Shown in pieces: positions 5,934 to 7,628 of a DNA stretch of 7,628 nt. Position 1 is the stretch's first letter, and each line of letters starts with the position of its first letter. Both the position numbers and the translations under genes were made by a program. A model generated the notes under the pieces. That model saw only the letters and a program-made list of their open reading frames with translations, was not told where the DNA came from and searched no databases. Origin of the DNA: Bacteroidales bacterium (GTDB taxonomy: Bacteria; Bacteroidota; Bacteroidia; Bacteroidales; F082); the NCBI GenBank assembly GCA_029933565.1, contig JAOZNY010000145.1:1-7628 (forward strand), read 5' to 3'.

Positions 5934-7628
5934 TTATTTTGTTTTATCGGGATAATCCGGAATTGCAGGAACAGATTTAAAATCTTTTAATTGCTCAAGA
6001 ATTACTTCAATAGCTTTATTTAACTGCTGATCTTCTCCAGCATATTCCTTGGCAGGATCATTATCAACAACAATATCAGGATCAACTCCATAGCCTTCAA
6101 TTACCCAGTTTCCATTTTCATCAAATGGAGCAAATTCGGGTTTTCTCAAATCGCCACCATCTATTAATGGAAGTGAACCTCTAATACCAACAACACCTCC
6201 CCACGAACGAAGTCCAACTAAAGTTCCCATTTTCATTTTCTTAAACTGGTATGGAAATAAGTCGCCATCGGATGCTGAATAATTGTCGAGTAAAAGCACT
6301 TTTGGTCCTAAAATCATTTGTGCCGGTTTAGTATTAACCCCATTATTTCTTGACATTCCGTAGAGTGCCAACTCGCGGTTAAGCCTTTCAATAATCATAG
6401 GCGAAACATTGCCACCACCATTTCCACGGTCATCAATAATCAATGCTTTTTTGTTAAGTTGTGGATAAAAATGTTTTACAAACTCATTCAAACCACCTAC
6501 TCCCATGTCTGGGATATGGATGTAGCCAACCTCTCCATTGGTGGCCTCACTTACCTTCCTAGTATTATCCATCACCCAATTATAGTAGTACAAACCCGAT
6601 TCATCGGAAATAGGGATAATAATGTGTTTTTTAGCACCGTCACTATTTGCACTTGAGTTGGTAGTAAGTTCTATTTTCTTTCCGGCAGTACCAATTAGCA
6701 TTTTATAAATGTCGTTTACATCCTTAGTCGATTTTCCGTTAACTGCAATTATAAAGTCGCCCTCACTAATATCTACTCCTACATCAGTTAAAGGCGATTT
6801 AGCACCTTTATTCCAGTTTTCGCCTAAAAGTATTTTATCAATTTTAAAATATCCACTCTCACCTTTACTAATCTTAGCACCTAACAAACCAGTTTTAATA
6901 CGCTCTGGTTTTGGTTTATCACCACCGCTAATGTAGGCATGTCCTACACTTAGTTCACCAATCATTTCACCAATTACATAATTTAGGTCGTTACGATTTT
7001 TAACGTAAGGCAATAGTACCGAATACTTCTTATTAATTGATTGCCAATCGAGTCCATGCATATTTGGAGCGTAAAAGAAATCGCGCATCTGACGCCATGT
7101 TTCATTGAAAATCTGATTCCACTCCTGCTGAAGGTCAACCATAACTTTCATGCCACTTTCATCAATAAATTTTTCAGGTTTAACCTTTGAGTTAGGCAAG
7201 TCGATAATTGCATGTTTTCCACCAACTCCAACAAGCATTTTTTTCTGGTTGGCCGAAATAATGAAAGAACTGATCTTACCATGTTCCTTTTCCTTTTGAT
7301 TCTTCAAATCGTAAGACTTTAGTTGAGGGCCACCTCCATTAGATGACATAGAAACATAGAATAATTTACTGCCAGCAGGACTCAAACCCCAGTAGTTGCC
7401 AGCCTTACCAGGAATAGCAATTACCCTGTCCTGAATTCCATCAAAATCAATATTAACAGGCTTTACACTGTCTTCTTCTTTATCCTTTGCTTTATCGCTT
7501 CCTTTATCCTTTTTCGATTTCTTATCTTTTTCGTTATTCTCTGATTGTTTTTTTATAGTAACTTTTACCTCATCATTTTTTGGTTCAAATGGAGATGGAG
7601 TTGATTTTTGAAGAGTAACAAAATACAC
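5934..7628 (-). CDS. Tricorn-like protease, S41 family, C-terminal part (truncated by window edge)
   Basis: Tricorn-family enzymes are large serine peptidases that degrade oligopeptides. The visible 564 residues are the C-terminal part of what is usually a protein of about 1,050-1,100 residues; the beta-propeller half and true start lie beyond 7628. Numbering from the edge, residues 26-57 are a Lys/Glu/Asp-rich linker. Residues 58-150 look like the last propeller blades (YWGLSPAGSKLFYVS). Residues 165-235 form the helical core-1 region with DFFYAPNMHGLDW and SVGHAY (His230). A PDZ domain follows at about 245-340 (GLLGAKI, DFIIAVNGKS). The S41 core contains GYIHIPDMG, DDRGNGGGNVS (probable nucleophile Ser409), DNYSASDGDLFPYQF and RSWGGVVGI. 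The end (EGYGVDPDIVVDNDP) is family-typical. The edge codon GTG is read through as Val and should not be taken as the start. Cellular location cannot be judged without the N-terminus. A terminator follows the stop. Confidence 0.95.
   Translation of the reverse strand: MYFVTLQKSTPSPFEPKNDEVKVTIKKQSENNEKDKKSKKDKGSDKAKDKEEDSVKPVNIDFDGIQDRVIAIPGKAGNYWGLSPAGSKLFYVSMSSNGGGPQLKSYDLKNQKEKEHGKISSFIISANQKKMLVGVGGKHAIIDLPNSKVKPEKFIDESGMKVMVDLQQEWNQIFNETWRQMRDFFYAPNMHGLDWQSINKKYSVLLPYVKNRNDLNYVIGEMIGELSVGHAYISGGDKPKPERIKTGLLGAKISKGESGYFKIDKILLGENWNKGAKSPLTDVGVDISEGDFIIAVNGKSTKDVNDIYKMLIGTAGKKIELTTNSSANSDGAKKHIIIPISDESGLYYYNWVMDNTRKVSEATNGEVGYIHIPDMGVGGLNEFVKHFYPQLNKKALIIDDRGNGGGNVSPMIIERLNRELALYGMSRNNGVNTKPAQMILGPKVLLLDNYSASDGDLFPYQFKKMKMGTLVGLRSWGGVVGIRGSLPLIDGGDLRKPEFAPFDENGNWVIEGYGVDPDIVVDNDPAKEYAGEDQQLNKAIEVILEQLKDFKSVPAIPDYPDKTK

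Noticed and set aside
6459..6936. Two plus-strand reading frames of 65 and 75 residues opposite the protease gene
   Set aside because: They lie antisense to the PDZ and core region of the tricorn-like protein, whose domains are clear, and they show no supporting motif or promoter.
7626..7628. GTG at the window edge as a start codon for the protease
   Set aside because: The frame is open to the edge and the protein begins mid-domain compared with the family, so the codon is an internal Val and the gene is truncated by the window.

Overview
The window looks like an ordinary chromosomal segment of a low-GC member of the Bacteroidota, probably Bacteroidia. This is inferred from four things: the RpoC sequence type, a DUF3467 gene directly behind rpoC, a tricorn-type protease with a Lys-rich linker, and translation starts with AT-rich leaders and no Shine-Dalgarno sequence. 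A Bacteroidota-type -7 box (TAnnTTTG) also precedes one gene. No mobile element, CRISPR array, tRNA or rRNA was found.

Layout. Positions 10-4317 (+) hold a complete rpoC, the RNA polymerase beta' subunit. A strong intrinsic hairpin terminator (about 4333-4368) follows it and probably closes an rpoB-rpoC operon that begins before the window. After an AT-rich gap comes a small DUF3467 gene (4499-4810, +). It converges, with only 24 bases between the stop codons, on an alpha/beta hydrolase of the serine aminopeptidase S33/monoacylglycerol-lipase type on the minus strand (4835-5767). The right part (5934 to the window edge, minus strand) is the C-terminal 564 residues of a tricorn-like S41 protease. 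Its N-terminal half lies outside the window.

The 166 bases between hydrolase and protease are the densest non-coding part. They contain the protease's terminator, a block of three abutting perfect palindromes that looks like a REP-type element, and a good promoter for the hydrolase. That promoter also decides the hydrolase start: an upstream in-frame TTG lies inside the -7 box, so the ATG ending at 5767 is preferred.

The genes do not form one pathway. They fall into a transcription unit for the core polymerase, a small lineage-conserved companion gene of unknown function, and two unrelated hydrolytic enzymes transcribed the other way. I found no convincing new system. The palindrome block and the DUF3467-rpoC neighbourhood are the parts most worth a second look.
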